The notes beneath the pieces were generated by a model, which was not told the DNA's origin, made no database searches, and worked only from the letters and a program-made list of their open reading frames with translations. Below are positions 9,222 to 20,185 of a DNA stretch of 64,000 nucleotides, piece after piece. This DNA is from Raphanus sativus (Eukaryota > Streptophyta > Magnoliopsida > Brassicales > Brassicaceae): positions 21,358,273 through 21,422,272 of the forward strand of contig NC_079513.1 of the NCBI RefSeq assembly GCF_000801105.2, read 5' to 3'. Numbering within the stretch: the first letter of the stretch is position 1; each line of letters starts with the position of its first letter. The translations under genes and the position numbers were made by a program.

Positions 9222-9252
9222 CCGCCCTCTAAAGGGCGGGTCAAAATCTAGT
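9222..9252 (+). mobile_element. Helitron 3' terminus
   Basis: A perfect hairpin with 7-bp arms CCCGCCC/GGGCGGG (9222-9241), then TCAAAATCTAG and a host T. It closely resembles the terminus at 7793-7821, so both belong to one family. It lies just past the 5' end of the MAM33-like gene and could be the end of a Helitron that carries that gene. The stretch 8915-9221 is AT-rich with a TA microsatellite near 9130-9152 and no gene. Confidence 0.75.
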
Positions 9253-9433
9253 GTGTTGTTTAAAATAGATGATTATAGCAAGAAGACATTTTTCTTAAAA
9301 TATCGTATTCATTTTTTCAAAAACATTTTTTTAAAAAGTATTAAATAGAAAAGACATATTAAAATGTTTTGGTGATAAAAACATATTTTAATTTGGCAAA
9401 TTATAATAAATATATTGTTACAAAACATTTAAA

Positions 9434-9460
9434 CCCGCAAAATTGCGGGCATCCACCTAG
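9434..9460 (+). mobile_element. Helitron 3' terminus
   Basis: Hairpin CCCGCAA/TTGCGGG (9434-9449), then CATCCACCTAG, followed by T. It is a different family from the terminus 200 bp to the left. The LINE target duplication starts 15 bp further on. Confidence 0.75.
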
Positions 9461-9474
9461 TTTCAAATATAAGA

Positions 9475-9489
9475 TATATATAATAGTAT
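9475..9489. repeat. LINE target duplication, left
   Basis: TATATATAATAGTAT, repeated at 13618-13632. It sits directly next to the LINE's T-run (A-tail on the minus strand). Confidence 0.65.
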
Positions 9490-12182
9490 TTTTTTTGATC
9501 AACTGATTATATTAAAAGAGAATGAGCTTTAGCAAGTTAAGCCCAGAAAGAGAGTTTGTTACAAAGGGAAGCCTTTGCAGACATATCTTCAGGTCCGTTG
9601 TGATTCCTAAAAACGAAAGAAAAATGCAGGAAAAAGAAAGGAGAGGAGATAAACGAATCGATGTCCGCAAGAACGCTTGAGAGCTCTATAGATCGTCGAT
9701 TCGTGTTGATGGCTTGTATAAGCCCTTTGCAGTCTGATCAGAGCCAGATGTGGGTGAGATTGAGGGTGGCCGCATGTTCGAGAGCGGCTCTAATTGCTAA
9801 CGCCTCTGCCATTAGGGGAGAAGCGACGTGTTCCTGGAAGCGACAGCCCCTGGCGATCTCTGTTGAAGATTGATCTGAGATGATCCAAGCTAAGCCTGCC
9901 GATTGGGAGTCAGATGACCAAGCCGCATCGGTGTTACAGAGAAGGCTCTCCGCCGGTATAAAGCGTGTGGGAGTTTTGGGAGGTATCATAGACAAGGTGA
10001 TCGGATTCTGTGGCTGAGCATCCTCCCATTCCTTAATCGAGATGAGGGCCTTGATGATGATGTCTCTCGCTGTCATCTTTCTGCTTTGGAAGATCCGTTG
10101 ATTGCGAGCAATCCAAAGATATCAGCAGATCCAGGGGAAAAGATTGGAGCTTGTCCCCGTCGGTGGTAGATTCGTCTTCGTGATGGATGCTTGTAAAGCT
10201 ATCTTAATAGAGGAGCACGTTGTGAGGTCCAAGTTGGAGGACCAAGGGCAGAGGTCCCAAACTTCCTTCGCTAGACTACAATGGAACAATATATGGTCAA
10301 TTGTTTCTTCTTCACCACAGCTAGAGCAAAGAGTGTTAACCAGAAGTCCGCGTTTGCGCAGATTCTCTCCTGTGGGCAGTATATTTTATATACACTTCCA
10401 CAGGAAGAATTTGATCTTTGGTGTCATTTTCGGAGATCAGACGAACTTCTGCCAGTTCCAGCGTTCTAGATTCAAGAGTGGTGAGGTCGATTGAATCTTG
10501 TCCATTCTTGCTGTGAAGTAACCCGACTTAGCTGTATAGACTCCTGATTCTTGTTGTGTCCAAATGTAGGTGTCCAGAACACCTTTTTTGCTAGGGTGAA
10601 TGGAAAGAATAAGAGAGGAGAGTTCCGGTAGTAGGTTATCAACCTTGGCTTTATTCCACTCCTTAGTCTCTCTTGACAGCAAATCAGCCACCATCAGATC
10701 CTGATCCCTCTCGAGTGTTGGTCTGAAGACTTTAACGTCGAGCTTAGGATGAATCCAGGAATCTGTCCAGACTTTGGTGTCTTCTCCATCACCTATAGTC
10801 TTACCAAGATGAGTGAGGAGGAGGTCTCTGCCGTGTAGTATCCCTTTCCAGCTATGCGAAAAAGATTGAGGTTGTGTGGCCTTCAAGAAAGGTGTTTTGT
10901 GGCAGTATTTGCCCAACAGTACTTTTGCTAGCAAGCAGTCCGGTTTGGTTATGAGGCGCCATGCAATTTTACCCAGTAAAGCTTGGTTGAAAAGTTGGAT
11001 ATCCCTAAATCCAAGCCCTTCTAGCTGTTTTGGCAGAGTGAGTTGATCCCACGCCTTCCAGCATATTTTCTTCTTACCATCAGGAGAGTCCCACCAAAAG
11101 CGTGTTAGTTCTGATTGGATTTGTTTGCACACTCCTACATGTAGCTCGAAAGCAGACATAGCGAAAGTGGGGATGGGGGACAAGACCGACTGAAGCATTG
11201 TGGCTTTCCCTGCTGTGGAGAGGAAGCGGTTGTTCCAGCTGATGGCTTTCTAGTGCATTATGTCTATCATGGAAGCAAACATATCTTTCTTCTTCCTTCC
11301 CCAATGTTCAGGTAATCCCAAATATTTACCCACACCTCCTTCTTTCTCTATTCCCAGTTGCTGTTTGACTCGAATCCTTATCTCCTGCGATGTTTTTGCA
11401 GAGAAAGAAATAGAAGATTTTACAGTATTGATCATCTGGCCTAAAGCTCTCTCGTAGCTTTGTAGTATGTCGAGTAAAGTAGTACAGCATTGAGGGTCTG
11501 TTTTGGTGAAGAACATGGTATCATCAGCAAAGAGGAGGTGATTGATGCGTGGGCTGTTTCTAGCGACTCGGATTCTAGCAAGGGTTCCATTGGCTTGGAC
11601 ATTTCTACAGAGACCGGACAAGACTTCCCCACAAATGATGAAGATGTATGGGGATAGAGGGTCCCCCTGGCGGATTCCACATTGAGGGTGGATGTTTCCT
11701 GCCACTCCGTCATTGAATAAGAAGGAGTAGGTAACCGAGGTAATGCATTCCATTAACCAATGTACCAGTTTCTCATGAAGTCTCAATCTCTGTAGGGCTG
11801 CCTTTATAAAACCCACTCTAGCCTATCATAGGCCTTACTGATATCTGTTTTTACTGCCATTGAGCAGTGAATGGTGGCTCCTGAAGATTTAAGGAAGTGC
11901 AGCATTTTGTGGGTGATCAAGACGTTGTCAGTGATAGCTCTACCAGGTACAAATGCCGACTGGTTTTCAGAAATTATATCTTGCAGAGCCGGTTTTAATC
12001 TGAGTGAGAGGATCTTTGATATCACCTTGTAGTAGATATTGCAAAGTGCAATAGGTCTGTAATCCGAAACTACCTTAGGACTGTTTATCTTAGGGATGAG
12101 CCTGATGTGTGTGGCATTTATATCTTTTGGCATGTTACCAGATATAAAAAACTTCTGAACCTCTGATGATTGCAGGTCCCAC
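9490..12182 (-). mobile_element. L1-type LINE, 5'-truncated and decayed
   Basis: A non-LTR retrotransposon on the minus strand. From its 5' side: reverse transcriptase start (INATHIRLIPKI, NIYYKVISKIL, about 12133-11804); after a frameshift, the catalytic part with GIRQGDPLSPYIF and FADD (11816-11250); an in-frame stop at 11248-11250; zf-RVT region (11198-10270, cysteine motif CSSCGEEE); a frameshifted RNase H domain (10076-9738, CNTDAAW, LMAEALAIRAAL); then 3' UTR and the tail GATCAAAAAAAA at the left edge. It cannot be active. The missing 5' side begins where the Helitron starts. Confidence 0.92.
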
Positions 12183-13609
12183 TATGTCCCAATTATATCC
12201 CTTAAACTATATTTGAGAAGTGATTTTGCCACGTGTCTTCTCTATAATCGTTTTCACAAAAAAATTGTGACGTGGCTATTAAGATTGATGACATGTCATA
12301 TGGTTAAATATGACATGGACAAGTACATTTAATAATGATATATATTTTTGGAAATCTTTTTAAAATATGGCAATAACTCATATATTACATTTAATATTAA
12401 TTTATATTTTTGGTAAACTTTGTAGAATATGGTAATAACTCATAAATCATCACTAAAATAAATATATTCAAATCTGACATTTTGAATTTCGAAATATTAT
12501 ATAATTTTACTTCTATAATTATAAAAATTTTATTACCTAAAATTTTCTGAATTAAAAAAAAAAATAAATCGTAATATCATTAGTTTGTTTTAGATATCTA
12601 CAAATTATATAAATATTATTTAGTTTTAATTTTTGATAACTATACAATTTTATATGATTTTTAGTAATATTGTACAAGTTGATTTAATACATTTAACCAA
12701 ATGAAATAAATAAAATTTTATCTAAGATTTTAACTTTATATATATACATATATATTTCTTAAATATAATTTAAAAAAATATATTTTCTCTTAATGTTATG
12801 CTTAATTAGTGATATTTATATTAATTATTGGCCAAAATAATAAAATATATAATATTAATAAATTACATTTTAAAATATAAATATAACTTTTAAAAATTCA
12901 TCACTACACATAGTTTAAGAAAACACCTAGATTAATAATTGTGACATGACTACTAAAATTGTTGACATGTCTTATAGATTAATACGACATGGTCAATTAT
13001 ATTTAATGTTAATTTATATTTTTGGTAAACTTTTTAAAATATGGTAATAACTCATATATTACATTTATTATCAATTTATATTTTTGGACTTTTTAAAAAT
13101 ATGATAATAACTCATAAATCATCATTAAAATAAATATATTCAATTATGGTATTTTAAATTTCGAAATATCATTTAAATGAAAAATATTTCTAAAATATAT
13201 ACATATTTTTATAAAATTATAAAAATTAAATCATAAAATCAAATTAAATCGTAAAATCATTAGTTTCTTATATATATCTACAGATTTTATAAATATTGTT
13301 TAATTTTAATTTTTGACAATTATGCAATTTCACATATTTATTTAATATATTTAATTAAAATAAATATATAGAAAAATCTACATAAGATTATAATTTTAAA
13401 TATATACATGCACGTTCTTAAATATAATTCAAAATAAACAAAATTATTTTTATCTTAGTTTTAATGTTCAGTTAAATCAAATTTATATTAAAATATTGAT
13501 AAGAAAAAAGAAAATTTATAATATTAATAAAATTTAAATATAATTTATATTTATCTATTAAAAATATTTTAAAATTCTTTTACTGCACATGGTGCAGGAA
13601 AAAACCTAG
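12183..13609 (+). mobile_element. non-autonomous Helitron, tandemly doubled, nested at the LINE 5' end
   Basis: AT-rich and without genes. The left end (ATGTCCCAATTATATCCC..., TTTGAGAAGTGATTTTGCC) resembles Brassicaceae Helitron 5' ends. The right end has the hairpin CTGCAC-ATG-GTGCAG (13583-13597), then CTAG at 13606-13609 and T. Inside, 12260-12930 and 12940-13609 are diverged copies of each other, and the first copy ends in its own CTAG (12927-12930). Shorter repeats containing ATTTATATTTTTGG and AATAACTCATA recur inside each copy. Confidence 0.7.
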
Positions 13610-13617
13610 TACAATAG

Positions 13618-13632
13618 TATATATAATAGTAT
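13618..13632. repeat. LINE target duplication, right
   Basis: Second copy of TATATATAATAGTAT, showing that the LINE once reached to about here and the Helitron later inserted into its 5' end. Confidence 0.6.
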
Positions 13633-13704
13633 ATCACATCTAAACAAAGACTCATGTATACATAAAATTATATACAAAATATATATACACATTTACCTTC
13701 TTTA

Positions 13705-13776
13705 CAATTAAAAAGGTGGAAGGGAAGGAAGGTCTTTCCCAAAGAAGAAAGGAAACCCCATTCCTCTTTTATTCTA
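13705..13776 (+). repeat. PDV1 5' leader, gene-linked copy
   Basis: Leader copy directly before the PDV1 ATG, matching 6788-6873 with a few small gaps. Only about 150 bp separate the last transposon end from the start codon, so the gene's present promoter must lie in this short stretch or in transposon DNA. Confidence 0.75.
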
Positions 13777-15451
13777 ATGGAGATTGAAGAGATCGAAGCA
13801 GTTCTGGAGAAAATCTGGGATCTACACGACAAGCTCAGCGACGAGATCCACTCGATTTCCCGCTCTCACTTCCTCAAATCCGTCAAACCAGCTAATAGAT
13901 CGGAGAAGAGGAAGAAGAAGAAGAGCCGTGGCGGCTTAGGGGAAGAAGAGAAGCGGCAGGGTTACGTCTTCATCAAAGGACTCGATGACGAAGAAGCGAC
14001 GATTCAAGAGGCGAAGAGCCTGTACGCGATCCGCACCGCGCTCGAGCACCTCGAAGACCAGCTTGAGTTTTTCCATGTGAGTTCGATTAAGACTCTATAT
14101 ATGATTACGGTTCGAGATTCTGAGCTTTATTAGGAATAGGGATTGAATACTGTAGGATACATTTCGCATTCGTATATTTCAGCAAGAGTATGAGAGATAT
14201 ATAGAAGATTCTCTTTGCTTACTTACTCATAGTGTTTATGGGGTCAGTTTCTTGGTTTTGGGACTCGTAAGTCATTTTAGCTAGGGTTTACGGATATGAG
14301 TTTAGGCTCTGAACTACAGTAATTGGCTTTTAAACTCTTTTACTGTTGCTATAACAATGGTTTCATTTGCTTTTATCTATTTGAAGTTGCATAGCTTTCG
14401 TTTTTGTAAGACTATGTCACATCATATGAGTCCGAGCATTGTTTATTCGCCCACTCGTTTGTTCATGGGATCAGAGATTAATTTGATAAGTGGGAAGGTT
14501 GTCAATTGACAGCTGATAGTCAGGAGATGCATAACATATGCCAAATATTGAAGTGTAGAATCCATTTCGCATAACATTTATAAGATTCGTTTATTTACTC
14601 TTTTAGAGTGTGTCAGATCATGTTAAGATGTGGGAATGTGGTCAAATGACAGCTAAATTTACATTCAGGGGGGGGGGGGGGTTGCATATGCATAACATGC
14701 GGTGAGATTCTTATATAAGATCCTAACCAGTAGAGATTTGAAAGCGTAGAATCCTTTTAGCATCACATTATAAACACTTGCGTGTTTGTCAGTTAGACCC
14801 AACAAAAGCAAGAGTATGAGAGAGCATGTTTGCATATATATAGAAGATTCTCTTTGCTTACTCAATAGTGTTATGGGTTCAGTTTCATTTTATCATGAAT
14901 TCTCTGACAGACGATATGTAAAACTTCCTTTTTTTCTCTTTGCTTTGCAGACTATACATACACAGCAACGAACAGAGAGAGATCTTGCGGTTGCCCGGCT
15001 TGAACAGAGCAGGATACTACTAGCTATGAGATTGGCTCAACACCACGGCAAGAGCTACCGTGTCCTAGACGAAGCTCTCGCATTTGTCGGCAGCATTAAA
15101 AGCGAAGACGCTCGTTTCGTTTCGCCTGATCACCTTTACAGTTCCTCTCCAATCCCAACGGGAGAAAACCCTACACCTTGTGATGGAAACAAGCCCAACT
15201 TTGTGATCAGCGCCTTTGAATCGGCTTTCGGGTTTGCCAAAAGAGCATTTGGGTTCGACCATGTGAGAGGGGTACTTGGAAACGCCGCTATATTCGCCAT
15301 AAGCATGGTCGCTATGCTACATCTTCATCAAGTGGCCACCAGTGAACGTCATCATCTACGGACGAAAGAAGACAGAGAAACATACGGAAGAGAGATGTCT
15401 TCATCTGACATAAGCTTGGACCACTTGGACGTGATGATGGCTCGTGGTTAA
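13777..15451 (+). CDS. PDV1: PLASTID DIVISION1 (PDV1), outer-envelope division factor
   Basis: PDV1 sits in the outer chloroplast envelope and recruits the dynamin ARC5/DRP5B to the division site (known). Two exons, 13777-14076 (100 codons) and 14951-15451, with a GT-AG phase-0 intron of 874 bp; 266 residues, near the Arabidopsis length of about 272. Diagnostic parts are MEIEEIEAVLEKIWDLHDKL, the coiled-coil region through HTQQRTERDLAVARLEQS, one membrane segment (about 207-226, NAAIFAISMVAMLHL) and the C-terminal tail ending MMARG with the conserved final glycine, which contacts the intermembrane-space partner. The coding frame looks intact. Its upstream region has been replaced by transposons, so expression may be altered (inference). 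Confidence 0.96.
14140..14950 (+). repeat. diverged repeats and a G14 tract inside the PDV1 intron
   Basis: The stretch with ATATAGAAGATTCTCTTTGC followed by a TAGTGTT...ATGGG box occurs near 14195-14245 and again near 14835-14880. The box GTAGAATCC...TTTAGCAT/TTTCGCAT and the box GTGGGAA...GTCAA.TGACAGCT also recur. A run of 14 G lies at 14668-14681. No coding role. Confidence 0.55.
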
Positions 15452-15670
15452 AGAGACTAGGGATCGAACTTGTCTACACGTGATACTCAGATGCATTTTG
15501 CTTGAAGCAGAGGAATCAAGTACAAAAAGAGAAAACCAAGAAGAGAAGGGATAGTTGTTTGCTCTCATATGGGTTTCGACAAAAACAACAAAAATGTATT
15601 TAGCTTGTTTGTTTGATTTGTTGATTTCAAGTGTGGTTAGGCGTCTATTTCTCTTCTCTAGTGACAAATT
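15452..15670 (+). other. PDV1 3' flank
   Basis: Probable 3' UTR and terminator region of PDV1. I see no polyadenylation signal that I would place exactly. Confidence 0.4.
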
Positions 15671-16257
15671 CTCTTAGGGGTGAAAAAAAATCAGAACCAA
15701 ATCCTATCCAAAAAAAAATTAATTAAATATTCTAACGAAATTTAGATTTTTTTAGAAAACTAAAACCGAATCTGACCTGAATCGAAGTATTTCAGTTATT
15801 CAAATGTATCTAAGTATATCTAAAATAGATTTATATATCTAAATATATTAACTGTTTTTAGATTTAGTGTATATAAGAAAAAACTTAAAATATATATAAT
15901 ATTTTAAATTATCTAAAGTATTTGAAAATATATATAAATAGTCAAAATTAAATGTCTAAACTAGCTAAATTTTATTCAAAATACCAAAAATATTCAAAAT
16001 ATCTATTGATTCTCTATCCAAATACTTAAATCAAATCAATTTATATGTTTAAGTTTATGTATTTTGACATATATTATTTAAATTTATATGAAATAAATTA
16101 TTTTGTTTATAAATTTTGAAAAAAATAAATTATAATGCATTTTAAAACAATTTAAATGGATTATCTAAACTCAAATCGAACCTACAAATATTCGTAATAA
16201 ACCGAACCAAAATTTGGAAATATTTGAATGGAACTAAATTTTTTTACTCTCCTAAAG
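15671..16257. mobile_element. probable MITE-like element
   Basis: AT-rich block with imperfect inverted ends: TTAGGGGTGAAAAAAAA at the left and the reverse of TTTAGGAGAGTAAAAAAA at the right. It is full of degenerate AACCGAA/ATTTGG words common in Brassicaceae MITEs. No target duplication was found. Confidence 0.35.
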
Positions 16258-17300
16258 CCGAACGGATATACGAATGCGCACTCTAAATTCTTATAACAAG
16301 CATAGCGAAGTGAACACTGACGTATGAAATAGACCACTATTGGCCCATCTGTATTCTAAAACTTTTCTGCTCTTGTTTGCTCCATCTTAGGCCCATTTAC
16401 CTTGATGGATCACTCCATTTCTCATTTAAAGGGGAATTTTGTTTTTATCTCTTTTTATCATTTCTCATGTTTATCTTTGTTAGAAAGACATTTCCCAAAT
16501 ATTAAAAGAATGAGATTTCATTGAAGAGAAAAATATATTTTATCCTTACTTTTTATATATATAAATATAAATAATTATTTTATATATAGTTATTTACATA
16601 AATATAAAAGTATAAATAACTATTTACATAAACAATAAAAAATAATTTTTAGAAAGATTTTTCAAATTATACGTTTTTAAATTTGACGTTTCTATAAAAA
16701 GATCATTTTTTCTTTTTTTCTTTCTGAAACTCAAAAGATTCTTTTGAAACTATTTTAAAATAAATAAATTTTAATTTCAATTATTTATTTATTTTTGAAA
16801 ATTTTATACACCACCTTCTAAAATTTAAATGCTGAAATCTAAACTCTAAGACTATATTAGTTAAGGATAGAGATATAATTTTTTATTTACCTTTTTAAAA
16901 CTAAAAGTAGATGTGATTAAGGGAAATATGAAATATGGTAGAAAAATGTGATACTATAACCATTTATCATTTATAAATTCTTTGCTTAGCTTCAAAACCT
17001 AAAGAAATATCTCTAATTTTGTTTCATTTTTAGCTCCAAAATAGAATAATTATATTCATCAATTTTTTTGTATTCTACACACTCTATTTTAACTAAATTT
17101 AAGTAAATTTAACTCTATTTTAAATATTCAATTTAAAATAAAATATAATAATACACTGAAAATTTCTTAGTAGATTTGAACTTTTCATAGTCGAGTGGAA
17201 CAAAATATTTATTTATTTTAGTGTATTACTTGTATTCTGAAATAAGTAGAATTGTTTACAGTGTGTAAAATATACAATATCTGCATAGCTTGATCCTAAC
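16258..17300. other. AT-rich intergenic DNA
   Basis: No coding sequence, RNA gene or clear mobile element ends seen. Confidence 0.4.
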
Positions 17301-17307
17301 AATAATA

Positions 17308-17367
17308 ACTGTGTTTTATCAAAGAAAAAAAAAACAAACTGTGTTTTATCAAAGAAAAAAAAAACAA
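17308..17367. repeat. 30-bp tandem duplication with A-tracts
   Basis: Two identical units (17308-17337, 17338-17367), each ending in a run of ten A then CA. It may be one of the A-tail micro-insertions in which the duplicated target and tail together make a tandem repeat. Confidence 0.6.
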
Positions 17368-17652
17368 ACTGTGATTTGTTTTGTGTTATTTTTATATGAA
17401 TTGTGATGTGAATAGAGCAAAGATAAACGGGAGGATAAGGTATCAAGATGACAAAAAAGGGGATAATGAAATGAGACCAGGCTTGGTATATTGAAGGAAG
17501 CTTTCGTGTGAATGAAAATTTTAGCAAAAAAAAAGAAAAGCTTTTGGTGTGAATGTAGCAAAACTTCTGTTCTTAACATCTGCTTTGTCTCTCTCTTTTT
17601 TTGAAATTTTCTTTTGTCCACATAACTTTATCTCTACACTCTTTAACGTTAT

Positions 17653-17699
17653 AAATATCACCTTGCTTTAGGTTCAAAAAAAAAATATCACCTTGCTTT
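17653..17699. repeat. micro-insertion with 17-bp target duplication
   Basis: AAATATCACCTTGCTTT at 17653-17669 and 17683-17699; the 13-bp insert is AGGTTCAAAAAAA. Confidence 0.65.
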
Positions 17700-17745
17700 T
17701 CATTCTATATATGCGTGCTGCCATTTTATTTTCACTTTGTGAACA

Positions 17746-17790
17746 TGTTTTTCAACGTTTTTTTTTTTTTGAACTTTGTTTTTCAACGTT
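17746..17790. repeat. micro-insertion with 14-bp target duplication
   Basis: TGTTTTTCAACGTT at 17746-17759 and 17777-17790; the 17-bp insert is a T11 run then GAACTT, which on the minus strand reads AAGTTC-A(n). Confidence 0.65.
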
Positions 17791-18014
17791 ATTAGACGAA
17801 TATATAAAATACCATATAGACTATGCAAATATTGTTTTGGCACACCTTTGTAGGTCCCGGTTCGCATTATGGGAAATGTCACCCCGGGTTTCCTGTTATA
17901 TAGGTCAACCCGATATATATATCGTCTAAAATGGTCTTCGCAAACAAATTTAGACTAATTATGATATTACATAATACCAAATAGTATACGATGGTTACTG
18001 AATGATAATATAAT

Positions 18015-18160
18015 AAACCTTCTCGTAAGTTGATTAATCAATTTAGACTAATTACGATATTAAAAAACTTAAGCTAGTTGGTATTACATAATACCAACTT
18101 GCGAATTTATTATAGACTAATACAAGTTAACAAAGTTGATTAATCATAACGAGAAGGTTT
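18015..18160. repeat. 146-bp inverted repeat (potential hairpin)
   Basis: AAACCTTCTCGT...TGATTAATCA at 18015-18040 is mirrored by TGATTAATCA..ACGAGAAGGTTT at 18137-18160. The loop holds a second short inverted repeat, TTGGTATTA...TAATACCAA. No gene; it may be a MITE or a transcribed hairpin. Confidence 0.5.
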
Positions 18161-18546
18161 GGACAAACTAATAATTATGAAATAGCCATGTTGATTCATG
18201 GTTAAGCATAAGCGACAGAAGCTGATGTACGGGTAGAAATTTTTTTGCCACTTCTAAATAGTTATTAACGAATGTTAATATATTCTTTCATATCATTCTT
18301 CTTTTGTTGCCATTTAGGAAAAAAATAACAGTGTAAATCTTGACGCAGACAGACTATCCTTCCTAGCGGTTAAAAGTCATAAATCTAGCTTAGCTTCTCT
18401 TGATCGAACTCTTAGGGAACATATATTGAATAAAATATTCGTACGAACAGTGTCTGATTTGTGACCATCTCTATAATATAGTATAAAACATATAACAAAA
18501 GTAAGTTCTTAGATCCATACAAAATCGACTATGGTGGACGGTAGAT

Positions 18547-18590
18547 GTGTAAGCTAATTTTTTTTTTTTTGACAAAGTGTAAGCTAATTT
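18547..18590. repeat. micro-insertion with 14-bp target duplication
   Basis: GTGTAAGCTAATTT at 18547-18560 and 18577-18590; the 16-bp insert is T10 then GACAAA (minus strand TTTGTC-A10). Confidence 0.65.
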
Positions 18591-19480
18591 CTTATGAGTA
18601 AAATTTCACGTACATCTGTTTTAGTTATATGAATGTGTATGAACATAATTCTTTTGAACCGTCTATGGGCATATAAATATAGTTAAAAAATGTTTTCTAT
18701 TGGACAAAACATTATATGCATATTAACTATCAAAGCCCATAAAAGTAAGTAGCTCTGTATTTACTATTTAATATGTCTATAGTGGCCAACCATAATTGAA
18801 ATCATAGGGGAAAATATCAAACTCTAGTACTAGTTTCAATTCATAAAATGAATTTTTAACTTTTCGGTTAAATTATAAATTCGTAAAGCATAAAATAAAT
18901 ATTCATGATCTATTAAAAAATTCTTACTTAAACAAGATTTAATTAGTGTCATGAATTCTTACTTAAACAAGATTTAATTAGTGTCATTCCATGACACTAA
19001 TTAGATTATGCAAGCTATTGTTTTCCATTTTATTCATCATATATTAACATTTTTTTCTTACTTTAACAAGATTTAGTTTCATTCCATGAATACCAACGAA
19101 TCATCAAATGCCTTTTTTGAATTGGACAGCTATAGTTTGATCCCATACTTCCACTATCATTAAAAGGTTTTATTTTTTTTTTTCATTTTAGACAAAAAAG
19201 CTTCACGTTACGTTTCGCTGCAATAGCAAACCTAAGGACTGTCGTGGATGGTAAAAAAATACATGTGTGTGCAGTACAAACTGCAGGGCCCATAATCACA
19301 TCATGTGACCTTGTGTGCTCTCTTTGTCTCTCAGCATTCTTTTTGAACGAAAGAGTTAAAAATGCATATAACAAATATGTAGTTTATTGATTCGCATTGT
19401 TTTCACCATAGGTATTCAAACCCATATATTTTGTTGACATAAATACATAAAATCAACAATTTTACGATTTATTAAGGTTT
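18591..19480. other. intergenic DNA
   Basis: AT-rich and without a gene. A 36-bp tandem duplication containing TTCTTACTTAAACAAGATTT lies near 18920-18990. Confidence 0.4.
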
Positions 19481-19483
19481 TGT

Positions 19484-19930
19484 TTTTTTTTTTGTAACTG
19501 GCTTCTTAATATAAAATGCAGAAAAAGAAATGTTTTACAAAGGCCAAAGGCCATAGTTAAAGAGCAAAGCCCAGTGAAACTCATATTCTAATAACCCAAA
19601 AAACCAAATAGATTTGCAAGAAGGTCCATAATAGGCCCTGCCCAGTAAGAAGAGGAGAAATCAGTTTTGTTTGTCGTTGGAATCATCGTCTTCATAGCAA
19701 TAGAGGAGAAGCAGAGCGTCTTTTATCAAATCATCATCTCACCCAAAGCTGCATCATCTCGGAACATCTTCGCGGGTTACTCTGCCTGAAACTTTGTATC
19801 TTATTCCTAATCTGGTGATCTATGATGGAGAAGGGGAGATAGTTTAGTTTGTAATGTGGTTTCGGTCCCCATTGAGCGGTAGTAGTTGACAAAAATAGAA
19901 GGAAAAACATAGCGTAGTTTATTGTTTCAA
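19484..19930 (-). mobile_element. probable LINE/SINE-type retroposon fragment
   Basis: On the minus strand the stretch ends in GAAGCCAGTTAC followed by an A-run (T11 at about 19485-19495 on +), like the 3' end of a plant retroposon. The body is GC-richer than its surroundings. No coding domain and no target duplication found. Confidence 0.4.
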
Positions 19931-20140
19931 AACTTTCTATTCAGCATAAGGGGCCCTCTTTCACGTATCACAACCACCTCAAAACTCAAATTTAAACCTC
20001 GAGACATTGTGTGACTACTCACCAAATCAGAAGCCGTGATTTGGTGCAGGGTAACTAAACCCCACGGCTACAGAACATGTCACGTGTCACTGCAACATTC
20101 GCACTTGCTGCCTTGATTAGTCAACGTTCTCTTCGTATCT

Positions 20141-20185
20141 ATGTGATAATATTGTTTTTTTGAAACACATGTGATAATATTGTTT
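20141..20185. repeat. micro-insertion with 17-bp target duplication
   Basis: ATGTGATAATATTGTTT at 20141-20157 and 20169-20185; the 11-bp insert is TTTTGAAACAC (minus strand GTGTTTC-A4). Confidence 0.65.

Noticed and set aside
17213..17621. Minus-strand frames rich in F and K
   Set aside because: Translations of A/T tracts and the 30-bp tandem duplication.
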